Source: MGBC114079 sp964531385 (GTDB taxonomy: Bacteria > Bacillota > Clostridia > Lachnospirales > CAG-274). Taken from it: 64,000 nucleotides of DNA. The stretch is taken from assembly GCA_964531385.1 (NCBI GenBank), contig CAZHGC010000004.1, forward strand, positions 1-64,000, read 5' to 3'. Position 1 is the first letter of the stretch. Every line of letters begins with the position of its first letter. The position numbers and the translations under genes were made by a program. Below are positions 50,789 to 57,979 of this stretch, one piece after another. The notes under the pieces were generated by a model, which did no database searches, was not told where the DNA came from, and saw only the letters and a program-made list of their open reading frames with translations.

Positions 50789-50822
50789 AAGGGGGGTGTG
50801 GAAAATTTCACACCCCTTGAAT
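50789..50822 (+). terminator. Hairpin after the pectin esterase gene
   Basis: GGGGTGTG (50793-50800) and CACACCCC (50809-50816) pair perfectly over 8 bases. The following TTGAATTG is a poor T-tract, so termination may be partial. Confidence 0.6.
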
Positions 50823-50889
50823 TGCGAAAAATGATATTTTTGATTACGTGTTGGTTGCTATAATTTTTATTTATTGGAGATATGGATTT

Positions 50890-51207
50890 ATGAAAAAAGA
50901 TTTTAGAAAGATTTCTCACGTTGAAGCAAAAAAAATTATGGATAATGAAAAAGATATTGTTATTCTTGATGTTAGAGAGCCTGACGAGATTGAAGAGGGA
51001 TATATTGACGGAGCGATTTTTATACCGAAAGACGATATTTTAAAAAAGGCGGAGGAAGTTATTCTTGATAAACACAGAAAAATTCTTGTTTATTGCAGAA
51101 GCGGAAAAAGAAGCAAAGAGGCTTGCGAGAAACTTTTGGCACTTGGTTATGATGATGTTTATGATTTTGGCGGAATAATGGACTGGCCTTTTGAGATTGT
51201 TATGTAA
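50890..51207 (+). CDS. Rhodanese-like sulfurtransferase domain protein
   Basis: 105 residues, one rhodanese domain. ILDVREPDEIEEGYIDGAIFIP and the active-site loop YCRSGKRS with catalytic Cys, then GYDDVYDFGGIMDWP. It transfers sulfane sulfur, or acts as a redox or thiol module; the acceptor is unknown. ATG at 50890 follows TTGGAG; an overlapping minimal frame ATG GAT TTA TGA (50882-50893) ends on this ATG. The CIRCE hairpin at 51275 could also end its transcript. Confidence 0.9.
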   Translation: MKKDFRKISHVEAKKIMDNEKDIVILDVREPDEIEEGYIDGAIFIPKDDILKKAEEVILDKHRKILVYCRSGKRSKEACEKLLALGYDDVYDFGGIMDWPFEIVM

Positions 51208-51274
51208 AAATGCTTTAAAACAGGGCTTTTGGATTTTATAAACGGCTGATTTTATTTTTAAAGTTATGAAATTG

Positions 51275-51301
51275 TTAGCACTCTTTTTTGATGAGTGCTA
51301 A
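51275..51301. promoter_or_regulatory. CIRCE operator (HrcA site), perfect
   Basis: TTAGCACTC (51275-51283), 9 bases, GAGTGCTAA (51293-51301): an exact match to CIRCE, the HrcA repressor site. It lies 8 bases upstream of the htpG -35. Its hairpin is followed by T7, so it may also terminate the rhodanese transcript. Confidence 0.93.
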
Positions 51302-51309
51302 TTTTTTTC

Positions 51310-51337
51310 TTGACTTTTTTTATTTAAGTGATATTAT
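51310..51337 (+). promoter_or_regulatory. Promoter for htpG
   Basis: TTGACT (51310-51315), 16 bases, TATTAT (51332-51337). It sits directly after CIRCE. The leader is about 120 bases. Confidence 0.65.
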
Positions 51338-51462
51338 TATATATAGATTATTGAAACACTGGACAAAGACCGAATTTTAATAAACGTGTAATATTTTATA
51401 CTTATTGTTTTTGTTTTGCGGTGTTAATTTTGATATTTTGATTTTTTTGGGAGGCATTATAA

Positions 51463-53346
51463 ATGGAAAAAGGAAACTTGTCTATAAACAGCGAAAATAT
51501 TTTACCTATTATTAAAAAATGGCTCTATTCGGAGTCGGACATTTTTTTGCGTGAACTTGTTTCAAATGCTTGCGACGCTATTACAAAACTTCAAAAGCTT
51601 TGCAATATGGGCGAAGCGGAGGTTTCCGCAGATACAAAATATTGTGTTAACGTTATTCTTGACAAGGAAAGCGGAACTATCAAAATTGTTGACAACGGTA
51701 TTGGTATGACTGCTGATGAAATTAAAGAATATATTACTCAAATTGCTTTTTCGGGGGCAAGTGATTTTATTAATAAATATAAAGACAAAATTGATGAGGG
51801 TGGAGACATTATTGGTCATTTTGGTCTTGGATTTTATTCTGCTTTTATGGTTGCGGACAAAGTTCAAATTGACTCGCTTTCTTACAAAGACGGTGCAACG
51901 GCTGCAAAATGGATTTGTGACGGCGGTATTGAATTTGAAATTGGCGAAAGCGATTATGACAAGAGAGGAACGGTTATTACTCTTTACATTGGCGAGGACG
52001 GAAAAGAATTTTTAAATCCTTTTAAAATTAAAGAGGTTTTGGCTAAATATTGTTATTTTATGCCGATTGAAATTTATTTTGAAGATGTTGAGGAAGCTAA
52101 AAAGGCAGAGGCTGAAACAGAAAAAAATGATGATGAAAAAAGTTCTGAGCCTAAGCCGATTAACAAAACAAATCCTTTATGGCTTAAAGACCCAAAAGAT
52201 TGTTCTGACGAGGAATATAAAGAATTTTATCATCAAGTTTTTACAGATTTTAACGAACCTCTTTTTTGGATTCACCTTAATATGGATTATCCTTTCAGAC
52301 TTAAAGGTATTTTATATTTTCCAAAACTTAAACACGAGCTTGATTCGATTGAGGGACAAGTTAAACTTTACAATAATCAAGTTTTTATTGCGGACAATAT
52401 AAAAGAGGTTATTCCGGAATTTTTGCTTTTGCTTAAAGGAACTATTGATTGTCCGGATTTGCCACTTAACGTTTCGAGAAGTTTTCTTCAAAACGACGGA
52501 TATGTTACAAAGATGTCCAAATATATTACCAAAAAGGTTGCTGACAAACTTAACAGTCTTTTCAAGAAAGAACGAGAAGAATATGAGAAGTTTTGGGACG
52601 ATATAAGTCAATTTATTAAATATGGCTGTTTGAGAGAAAAAGATTTTTATGACAAAGTTAAAGATTCTCTTTTGTTTAAAACAACAAAAGGCGAGTATGT
52701 TACTTTAAACGAATATCTTGACAAAAATAAAGAAAAGCACGAAAACAAAGTTTTCTATGTTACTGACGAAAAACAGCAGGCACAATATATTAAAATGTTT
52801 GAGGACAACGGTATGGAGGCTGTTATTCTTGATACAAAGCTTGACAATCCGTTTATGTCGGCAATTGAAATGTATAACAATGGTGTTAGCTTTGCAAGAA
52901 TTGATGCGGACATTGCAGATACTCTTAAAAACGAAGAGAGCGAAGACGACAAGGCTCTTACGGAAAAAATGGAGACTGTTTTTAAAGATGTTCTTAAAAA
53001 AGACGACCTTAAAATTAAAGTTGAAAGCCTTAAAGCATATGATGTTTCGGGAATTATTCAGCTTAGTGAGCAATCAAGAAGAATGAAAGAAATGAGCAGT
53101 ATTTACGGTATGAGTTTTGGTGATATGCCTGCTGACGAAACTTTGATTTTGAACAGCAACAACAATGTTGTTAAACTTCTTGCCAAAATATATGATGATG
53201 AGACAAGGAAAGATGATGTTTCTCTTGTTTGTAAACAAATTTACGATTTGGCAATTATGAGCCATAAACCTCTTGAAATGAATGAGATGACTGAATTTAT
53301 TGCAAGAAGTAACAAAATTCTTGAAATGACTATGGAAAACAAATAG
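51463..53346 (+). CDS. htpG: Chaperone HtpG (Hsp90)
   Basis: 627 residues. GHKL ATPase domain: FLRELVSNACDAITKL (Glu and Asn), DNGIGM, and the IGHFGLGFYSAFMVADKV lid segment. The charged linker (about 210-230, EETEKNDDEK-like) is short. Middle domain with VSRSFLQNDGYV and a C-terminal dimerisation domain follow. It refolds or holds client proteins together with DnaK. ATG after GGGAGG. Controlled by CIRCE here; in B. subtilis htpG is outside the HrcA regulon. Confidence 0.97.
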   Translation: MEKGNLSINSENILPIIKKWLYSESDIFLRELVSNACDAITKLQKLCNMGEAEVSADTKYCVNVILDKESGTIKIVDNGIGMTADEIKEYITQIAFSGASDFINKYKDKIDEGGDIIGHFGLGFYSAFMVADKVQIDSLSYKDGATAAKWICDGGIEFEIGESDYDKRGTVITLYIGEDGKEFLNPFKIKEVLAKYCYFMPIEIYFEDVEEAKKAEAETEKNDDEKSSEPKPINKTNPLWLKDPKDCSDEEYKEFYHQVFTDFNEPLFWIHLNMDYPFRLKGILYFPKLKHELDSIEGQVKLYNNQVFIADNIKEVIPEFLLLLKGTIDCPDLPLNVSRSFLQNDGYVTKMSKYITKKVADKLNSLFKKEREEYEKFWDDISQFIKYGCLREKDFYDKVKDSLLFKTTKGEYVTLNEYLDKNKEKHENKVFYVTDEKQQAQYIKMFEDNGMEAVILDTKLDNPFMSAIEMYNNGVSFARIDADIADTLKNEESEDDKALTEKMETVFKDVLKKDDLKIKVESLKAYDVSGIIQLSEQSRRMKEMSSIYGMSFGDMPADETLILNSNNNVVKLLAKIYDDETRKDDVSLVCKQIYDLAIMSHKPLEMNEMTEFIARSNKILEMTMENK

Positions 53347-53367
53347 GACGTTATTTTTGAGTTATTT

Positions 53368-53395
53368 CCCCTTGCTTTTTTGCAAGGGGATTTTA
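53368..53395 (+). terminator. Terminator after htpG
   Basis: CCCCTTGC (53368-53375) - TTTTTT - GCAAGGGG (53382-53389), then ATTTTAT. Confidence 0.88.
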
Positions 53396-53464
53396 TGCGA
53401 TTATGGATTTTGAAGAAAAGTCTGATTTCCTTTTTTTGGGGGGTTGGGCTTTTTGTGTTTTGGC

Positions 53465-53495
53465 AAATTGCACAATTTGGTTTGGGTGCAATTTT
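53465..53495. repeat. 9-bp inverted repeat ahead of the chemoreceptor promoter
   Basis: AAATTGCAC (53465-53473) and GTGCAATTT (53486-53494) are perfect complements over 12 bases. It lies 36 bases upstream of the promoter -35; back-up terminator or operator. The surrounding spacer 53396-53655 holds no gene. Confidence 0.5.
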
Positions 53496-53530
53496 ATGAA
53501 ATATGTTTTGCATTTTTGGCGATTATATTA

Positions 53531-53559
53531 TTGTTTTGTGAAAAGAAGTTTTGTATAAT
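53531..53559 (+). promoter_or_regulatory. Promoter for the chemoreceptor-lipoprotein operon
   Basis: TTGTTT (53531-53536), 17 bases, TATAAT (53554-53559). Right after it (about 53561-53583) comes AATTAAATTGGAAATAAAAA plus TA, the same as the left part of the 144-bp element at 34757 except for one base. Confidence 0.65.
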
Positions 53560-53655
53560 AAAATTAAATTGGAAATAAAAAATATTTAGCGACCCGAGGA
53601 AAATTGAACAACTTTTTGAAAGCCGTAACTATTTTTAATGAATGGGAGGATTTAT

Positions 53656-55632
53656 ATGGACAAAGGAAATCTAAGAGGAAGTATTAAGAAAAAAATAATT
53701 GTTTATACGACGTCTGTTATTGTTGTGTTGATTGCTGTTTCTTCTGTTATTATGATGTTTTCTATGCAGTCGCTTACAGATACGATTCTTTTGGACACGT
53801 TACAGCCTATGGTTAAAGAGTCGGCGAAAACGGTTGAGGGAAATTTGCATATTTTGGCTGACAGAATGATGAGCATTGCAGACGATAACAGACTTTTGGT
53901 TGTTGGAGAAGATTATAAAGAAAAATGCAACGAGGTTCTTTCGGAAGCAAAGGAAGTTTATGAACTTTATGAACTTGGGCTTTATGATAAAGACGGGAAT
54001 TTATATTTGGGAACAGAGGGAACGGAAGCTTCGATTTCTTCCGAAAAGATATTTGAATATTTAAAGAAAACCGATAATTTTTCTATTGGTGAATTTGATT
54101 ATTTCCAAAACAACATTGGCATTACTATGGGTATGCCTGTTAAAGTTAACGGAGAAACGGCTTATTATCTTATTGGGGCATATAAATATGATGCTCTTAA
54201 CGATGTTCTTATAAATATTAATATTGGAAAATCGGGAAAACCTGTTATTATTGACAACTCTGGTAAGATTGTTGGACATCAGGACACCGAACTTATTAAA
54301 AAAGAAATGAATATTTTTGATGGTTGTTCAAATTCGGCAAAAGATGTTTATACAAGAATGACAACAGGCGAAACGGGTTCGGCACAAGCTGTTGTTGATG
54401 ATGAAAATACATTTATTGCTTTTGCACCGATTGGGGGAACTCAATGGTCTTTGGCTGTTCAAGTTCCAAAATCGGATTATACATATTTAACAAACAAAGC
54501 TATAATTGTTACGATTTTGGCGGCGGTTGTTATGCTTTTGATTGCTATTGCCATAATTTATAAATTTTCAAAATCTATTTCTGTTTCGGTTAGTATGGCG
54601 ACAGAGAGAATTGGAAAACTTGCTGACGGGGATTTGAAAACGGCTGTTGAAGTTGTTAATTCGAAAGACGAAATGGAATTTTTGACGGGGTCTTTGAATA
54701 TGACTATTTCGAGCATTAATTATTATGTTTCGGAAATTAAGCGTGTTCTTTTTGATATTTCAAACGGAAACCTTAACATTGATGTTGACGGCGAATATAA
54801 AGGTGATTTTATTGTTGTTAAGGAGTCGCTTGCACATATTGTTGATTCTTTGAACGATACGATGAATTTAATTAATGATTCTGCCGGAAGCCTTAGCAAT
54901 ACGGCTATGAATTTGAAGAACGAATTTGAAAGACTTCATCTTGCTTCTGTTAATCAAAATGAGTCTGCCGAAAAGCTTGTTTGCGAAGTTGAAACTGTTG
55001 GTCAAAAACTTTTGGACGTTTCCAAAAATTCGGAAAGCACGAAAGAAAGCGTTGCGGAAATTGCAATTAAAATTCAAAAAGGAAACGACAGAATGGTTTT
55101 ATTTTCACAAGCTATGGACGAGATAAGTTATAATGCTCAGGAAATTACTAATATAAGCAAAGCCATTGAAGATATTGCATTGCAAACGGAGCTTTTATCA
55201 TTGAATGCTTCTGTTGAGGCGGCAAGGGCAGGCGAATATGGAAAAGGTTTTGCTGTTGTTGCCGAAGAAGTTAAAAAATTGTCGCTTGAAAGTACGGAAG
55301 CTGCGAAAAGCAGTAGTAATATGCTTTTGAATATTCATAACACTATTGAAAAAGGGCTTGAACTTATGAAAGAAATGTCAGATGCTTTTGATGAGATTTC
55401 GCAAGTTTCAAAAAGCATTGAAAACATTACCGACGAGCTTGGTGTTGCTGTTAATGTTCAGCAAAGTTCTTTGACGAGTATGGCAGACGATATTTCAAGT
55501 ATTTCGCTTATTGCTGATGAAAATCTTAAAAATTCGGAAACAGCAAAGAAATTCAGCGATGAAATTTCGAACGAGGCTAATAGATTGCATACTATGATTG
55601 GCAAGTTTAATTTGAGGAGGGACAGAAAATGA
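53656..55632 (+). CDS. Methyl-accepting chemotaxis protein with extracellular dCache-type sensor
   Basis: 658 residues. TM1 (about 14-37), extracellular Cache-type sensor (about 40-290; LYDKDGNLYLGTEG and FIAFAPIGGTQWSLAVQVPKSDY-type ending), TM2 (about 285-305), HAMP, then the cytoplasmic helical hairpin with tip LLSLNASVEAARAGEYGKGFAVVAEEVKKL. It passes its signal to CheA-CheW. ATG at 53656 follows GGGAGG by 6 bases. Its stop overlaps the start of the FMN-binding lipoprotein (ATGA), so the two are made together. Confidence 0.93.
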   Translation: MDKGNLRGSIKKKIIVYTTSVIVVLIAVSSVIMMFSMQSLTDTILLDTLQPMVKESAKTVEGNLHILADRMMSIADDNRLLVVGEDYKEKCNEVLSEAKEVYELYELGLYDKDGNLYLGTEGTEASISSEKIFEYLKKTDNFSIGEFDYFQNNIGITMGMPVKVNGETAYYLIGAYKYDALNDVLININIGKSGKPVIIDNSGKIVGHQDTELIKKEMNIFDGCSNSAKDVYTRMTTGETGSAQAVVDDENTFIAFAPIGGTQWSLAVQVPKSDYTYLTNKAIIVTILAAVVMLLIAIAIIYKFSKSISVSVSMATERIGKLADGDLKTAVEVVNSKDEMEFLTGSLNMTISSINYYVSEIKRVLFDISNGNLNIDVDGEYKGDFIVVKESLAHIVDSLNDTMNLINDSAGSLSNTAMNLKNEFERLHLASVNQNESAEKLVCEVETVGQKLLDVSKNSESTKESVAEIAIKIQKGNDRMVLFSQAMDEISYNAQEITNISKAIEDIALQTELLSLNASVEAARAGEYGKGFAVVAEEVKKLSLESTEAAKSSSNMLLNIHNTIEKGLELMKEMSDAFDEISQVSKSIENITDELGVAVNVQQSSLTSMADDISSISLIADENLKNSETAKKFSDEISNEANRLHTMIGKFNLRRDRK

Positions 55633-56078
55633 TTAAAAAATTATTTTTGAGTTTGAATTTGATTATTTTGGCTGTCTTTTGTATGGCTTGTTCTGATGAA
55701 AATGTTATGCAAGACGGTTATTACAGTGCACAAATGCAAAATGAATATTTTGGTTGGTATGAATTTGTTACAATTACTGTTAAAAACAATGAAATTGTTG
55801 CAACGGAATTTAATGCAAAGAACGACAGCGGTTTTATTAAAAGCTGGGATAACGCATATATGAAAAATATGAATTCCATTTCGGGAACTTATCCAAACGA
55901 ATATACAAGGAAATATGCGGCTCAGCTTACTGAAAAGCAAAGTGATGATATTGATACTTTGACGGGAGCGACAAGCTCGGGCGAAAATTTTAAACTTCTT
56001 GCAAAGGCTGTTATTGAACAAGCAAAAAAAGGAGATTCGAGCGTTGTTTTTGTTTCCGGCGGAGAATTGAAAGAATGA
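55629..56078 (+). CDS. Small FMN-binding-domain lipoprotein (likely flavinylated)
   Basis: 149 residues. Lipoprotein signal with FCMAC (Cys near 20), then an FMN-bind-type domain: GYYSAQMQNEYFGWYEFVTITVKNNEIVATEFNAK-like strands and the D-x-L-T-G-A-T-S motif (near residue 114), the type of site where ApbE attaches FMN to Thr/Ser. So it is probably an extracytoplasmic redox carrier. The ATG overlaps the chemoreceptor stop by four bases. Together they suggest redox sensing at the membrane; that link is an inference. Confidence 0.8.
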   Translation: MIKKLFLSLNLIILAVFCMACSDENVMQDGYYSAQMQNEYFGWYEFVTITVKNNEIVATEFNAKNDSGFIKSWDNAYMKNMNSISGTYPNEYTRKYAAQLTEKQSDDIDTLTGATSSGENFKLLAKAVIEQAKKGDSSVVFVSGGELKE

Positions 56079-56127
56079 TTTTAGCAACAAAGCTATTGTT
56101 TGATTTGCATTATTTTGAATATATGAC

Positions 56128-56155
56128 AAACACCACAGCATAAGCTGTGGTGTTT
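56128..56155. terminator. Bidirectional hairpin between lipoprotein and nudC
   Basis: AAACACCACAGC-ATAA-GCTGTGGTGTTT, a perfect 12-bp stem with A3/T3 at the ends, between convergent genes. T-tracts are short. Confidence 0.75.
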
Positions 56156-56166
56156 GAGGTGACTGA

Positions 56167-56997
56167 CTAATTTATTAAACCGTTTTTGAACGCCGTAATC
56201 ATTTCATTTGTTAGGCTTACATCATCGGGCTTTACGGGAATTTCCTCTTTTGAGAACCATTCGGCTTCTTGCAATTCGGCTGTGTCGAGGGTTATATTAT
56301 CGGAGCCGTCAAGTTCGGCGAAAAAGCCGAAAAGCAATGTATCTGTGAACGACCAAGGCTGGCTTTTATAATATTTTAAATTTTTTACTTTTAAGCCGAC
56401 TTCTTCCATAACTTCACGCTTTACGGTTTCTTCGATTGTTTCGCCTATTTCCGCAAAACCGGCTATTAGAGCATATTTTTTATAGTCTCTTCCTGCATAT
56501 TTTGAAAGAAGCAATTTATCTTTATTATATATTCCGACGATTACTGCCGGCGAAATTTTTGGATATTCAACGGCGTTGCATTTTGGACAAAACAGCATTC
56601 TTTCTTTTTCGGATTTTTGAAGCTTTTCGCCACAACTTCCGCAGAATTTTCTTGATTTGTACCAATTAAAGAGTTGCAAGCCTGTTACAGAGGCAAACGC
56701 TATGTGCTTGGGTTTTGCTGTTCTTAGCAATTCAATTGAGACAAACTCATATTTTTTATATATTGAGGAGCTGAAATTGTTTAATATATAGAACGAGTTG
56801 TTTTCGATTGAGAAGAGATAAATGTAATCGTTCCAATATTCTTTTTCAAAATCCGAAAATTTTGGGAGTGATATTATGTTGTTTTCTTTTTTTATTAAAA
56901 TTTCTCTGTTTTTGCAAATTATTACGGAGTTTTCTTTTGTTGGCGGAACGGGCTTGTATTCGTTTGAAAGATGCAAAGGGAAAATATCTTGTATCAT
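56167..56997 (-). CDS. nudC: NAD+ diphosphatase / RNA deNADding hydrolase
   Basis: 276 residues. Zinc ribbon CGSCGEKL...CPKC (about 120-145), Nudix box GFAEIGETIEETVKREVMEEVG, and the NudC-specific SQPWSFTDTLL. It splits NAD(H) to NMN and AMP and removes NAD caps from RNA in other bacteria. The first about 110 residues are the variable NudC N-terminal domain. AAGGAGA precedes the ATG. Confidence 0.95.
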   Translation of the reverse strand: MIQDIFPLHLSNEYKPVPPTKENSVIICKNREILIKKENNIISLPKFSDFEKEYWNDYIYLFSIENNSFYILNNFSSSIYKKYEFVSIELLRTAKPKHIAFASVTGLQLFNWYKSRKFCGSCGEKLQKSEKERMLFCPKCNAVEYPKISPAVIVGIYNKDKLLLSKYAGRDYKKYALIAGFAEIGETIEETVKREVMEEVGLKVKNLKYYKSQPWSFTDTLLFGFFAELDGSDNITLDTAELQEAEWFSKEEIPVKPDDVSLTNEMITAFKNGLIN

Positions 56998-57046
56998 TTT
57001 TGATGTCTCCTTAGTTTTTTATTTATTGAGGTATTGATTTTTTGCA

Positions 57047-57094
57047 TTTGGCATATTATTTATAATGATTTAATTTTGGTATATTTGGCATATT
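57047..57094. repeat. Three copies of TTTGGYATATT in the divergent nudC/flavoprotein spacer
   Basis: TTTGGCATATT at 57047-57057, TTTGGTATATT at 57075-57085 and TTTGGCATATT at 57084-57094, all in the same direction; the last runs into the -35 of the plus-strand promoter. Such spaced direct repeats often are binding sites. Confidence 0.5.
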
Positions 57095-57121
57095 GATTTT
57101 TAAATGCTGTGTATGTATAAT
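57093..57121 (+). promoter_or_regulatory. Promoter for the flavodoxin-family gene
   Basis: TTGATT (57093-57098), 17 bases, TATAAT (57116-57121). The leader is about 115 bases with a CTACATAAGC...TTTATGTGG pairing (57161-57175). Confidence 0.68.
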
Positions 57122-57242
57122 ATAAAGTTAGTGGTTATATTGGCAGTTGCTACATAAGCGTTTAAAAATTTATGTGGTGAATGTTTATTTAGTTATTGTA
57201 TCATAAAAAATAAAATTATCAATAGTTATGGAGGTTTATTTT

Positions 57243-57863
57243 ATGAAAGTTTTATTATTGAACGGGAGCCCGCACAAAAACGGGTGTACGTATACTGCTT
57301 TGAGTGAAGTTGAAAAAGCCTTGAACGAGAATGGAATTGAAACAGAAATTTTTCAAATTGGGACAGAGGCTGTTTCGGGCTGTATTGCTTGCGGAGCCTG
57401 TCTTAAAAACGGAAAATGTTTTAGAAACGACAATGTTAACGAATTTATTGAAAAAGCGGCTTTAGCAGATGGTTTTGTTTTTGGTTCGCCTGTTTATTAT
57501 GCAAGTGCTTCCGGACAAATTTCATCTTTCCTTGACAGAGCTTTTTACGGAAGAGGAAAGCTTTTTGCAGGGAAACCGGGAGCGTCTGTTGTTAGTTGTC
57601 GACGAGGCGGGGCTTCGGCTGCATTTGACCAGCTTAATAAATATTTTACCATTTCGAAGATGCCGATTGTTTCTTCTCAATATTGGAATCAAGTTCATGG
57701 GAACAGTCCTGATGAAGTTCTTAAAGACCTTGAGGGTATGCAAACTATGAGGACTTTGGGAAATTATATGGCTTGGCTTCTTAAATGTATTGATGCCGGA
57801 AAAAATGCGGGAATTGAAAAACCTGTTGATGAACAAGCGGTTAAGACGAATTTTATAAGATAG
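57243..57863 (+). CDS. NADPH-dependent FMN reductase / iron-sulfur flavoprotein-like
   Basis: 206 residues, flavodoxin-like fold. FMN phosphate loop LNGSPHKNGCTYTAL at residues 5-19; Cys motif CIACGACLKNGKC (C-x2-C-x2-C-x5-C), which fits the compact [4Fe-4S] motif of Isf-type iron-sulfur flavoproteins; then FGSPVYYASASGQISSFLDR. Electron donor and acceptor are unknown. ATG at 57243 follows GGAGG by 8 bases. It is a single-gene unit with its own promoter. Confidence 0.85.
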   Translation: MKVLLLNGSPHKNGCTYTALSEVEKALNENGIETEIFQIGTEAVSGCIACGACLKNGKCFRNDNVNEFIEKAALADGFVFGSPVYYASASGQISSFLDRAFYGRGKLFAGKPGASVVSCRRGGASAAFDQLNKYFTISKMPIVSSQYWNQVHGNSPDEVLKDLEGMQTMRTLGNYMAWLLKCIDAGKNAGIEKPVDEQAVKTNFIR

Positions 57864-57979
57864 ACGGTAATAAAGGAACTTGTTTATTTATGATTTTGAA
57901 CCAAAGGGCATTTGTTTGAATTGTTTTTAAATTTGCGGTGTTTATTTATGTTTTTTGCGATTTTTTTGGAGGGCTACAT

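Noticed and set aside
57161..57180. Possible catabolite-repression (cre) site around ATAAGCGTTTA
   Set aside because: Only the AAGCG core fits; the outer TG and CA positions of the cre consensus are missing.
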